Shown piece after piece: positions 40,974 through 40,978 of a DNA stretch of 40,978 nucleotides (positions within the stretch are counted from its first letter, which is position 1; every line of letters starts with the position of its first letter). The notes below the pieces were generated by a model. It ran no database searches and was not told the origin of the DNA. It was given only the letters and a program-made list of their open reading frames with translations. This stretch comes from Bacillus hominis (GTDB taxonomy: Bacteria > Bacillota > Bacilli > Bacillales > Bacillaceae_G): the NCBI RefSeq assembly GCF_018332515.1, contig NZ_BOQD01000064.1, forward strand, positions 1 through 40,978, given 5' to 3'. A program made the translations under genes and the position numbers.

Positions 40974-40978
40974 GTGAA

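Overview
This window looks like a chromosomal segment of a Bacillus cereus group bacterium (B. cereus, B. thuringiensis or B. anthracis type). The support is low GC content, an exosporium-style collagen-like gene at the left edge, the spore protein gene sspI, three T-box leaders, and an iron-regulated surface determinant (isd) heme-uptake locus with NEAT-domain proteins and sortase B. I saw no rRNA, tRNA, insertion sequence, phage or CRISPR array.

Layout. 1-172: start of a collagen-like protein gene. 585-3603: Fur-controlled siderophore-uptake pair (binding lipoprotein plus a fused double permease, no ATPase). 3831-4804: a DinB-family gene and a small membrane protein gene. 4867-9343: a two-component system with a BcrA/YcbN-type ABC exporter, in order response regulator, kinase, ATPase, a 52-54 aa membrane protein, permease, a possible 45-codon ORF, permease. 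9513-9881: a small basic protein and YwbE. 9922-11121: an RlmI-like rRNA methyltransferase. 11371-18713: the isd locus. 19204-20958: a BrnQ transporter behind a T-box. 21007-21861: an RluF-like pseudouridine synthase and a 30-codon membrane ORF. 21892-26856: zapA-cvpA-polX-mutS2. 26981-27919: rnhC. 28106-29218: a small protein and an SDR oxidoreductase. 29392-31065: asnS with T-box. 31242-34985: pheS-pheT with T-box. 35050-36139: a SpoU-family methyltransferase and sspI. 36317-38223: HD-domain, CPBP-protease and membrane-protein genes. 38245-40704: an EmrA/EmrB-like efflux pair with structured, palindrome-rich DNA upstream.

How the genes work together. In the isd locus a wall-anchored NEAT protein (IsdC) and an 893-aa five-NEAT protein would collect heme. 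IsdE, IsdF and an ATPase would import it, SrtB would anchor IsdC, and IsdG, on its own Fur-box promoter, would degrade the heme. There is no separate isdX1-like single-NEAT gene between isdC and the five-NEAT gene. NEAT2 lacks the second heme tyrosine, and NEAT3 and NEAT4 share a nearly identical DNA block.

Nothing here is clearly an undescribed system. The most useful second looks are three 11-bp-spaced direct repeats before the exporter ATPase gene, a BrnQ T-box whose specifier aligns to ACC (threonine), an in-frame 33-bp tandem duplication in an ABC permease, several small ORFs that are easy to miss, the possible sorting signal on the five-NEAT protein, and the twin inverted repeats upstream of the efflux operon. 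Many start codons were moved downstream to positions with a proper ribosome binding site. All assignments are by reading; no database search was run.
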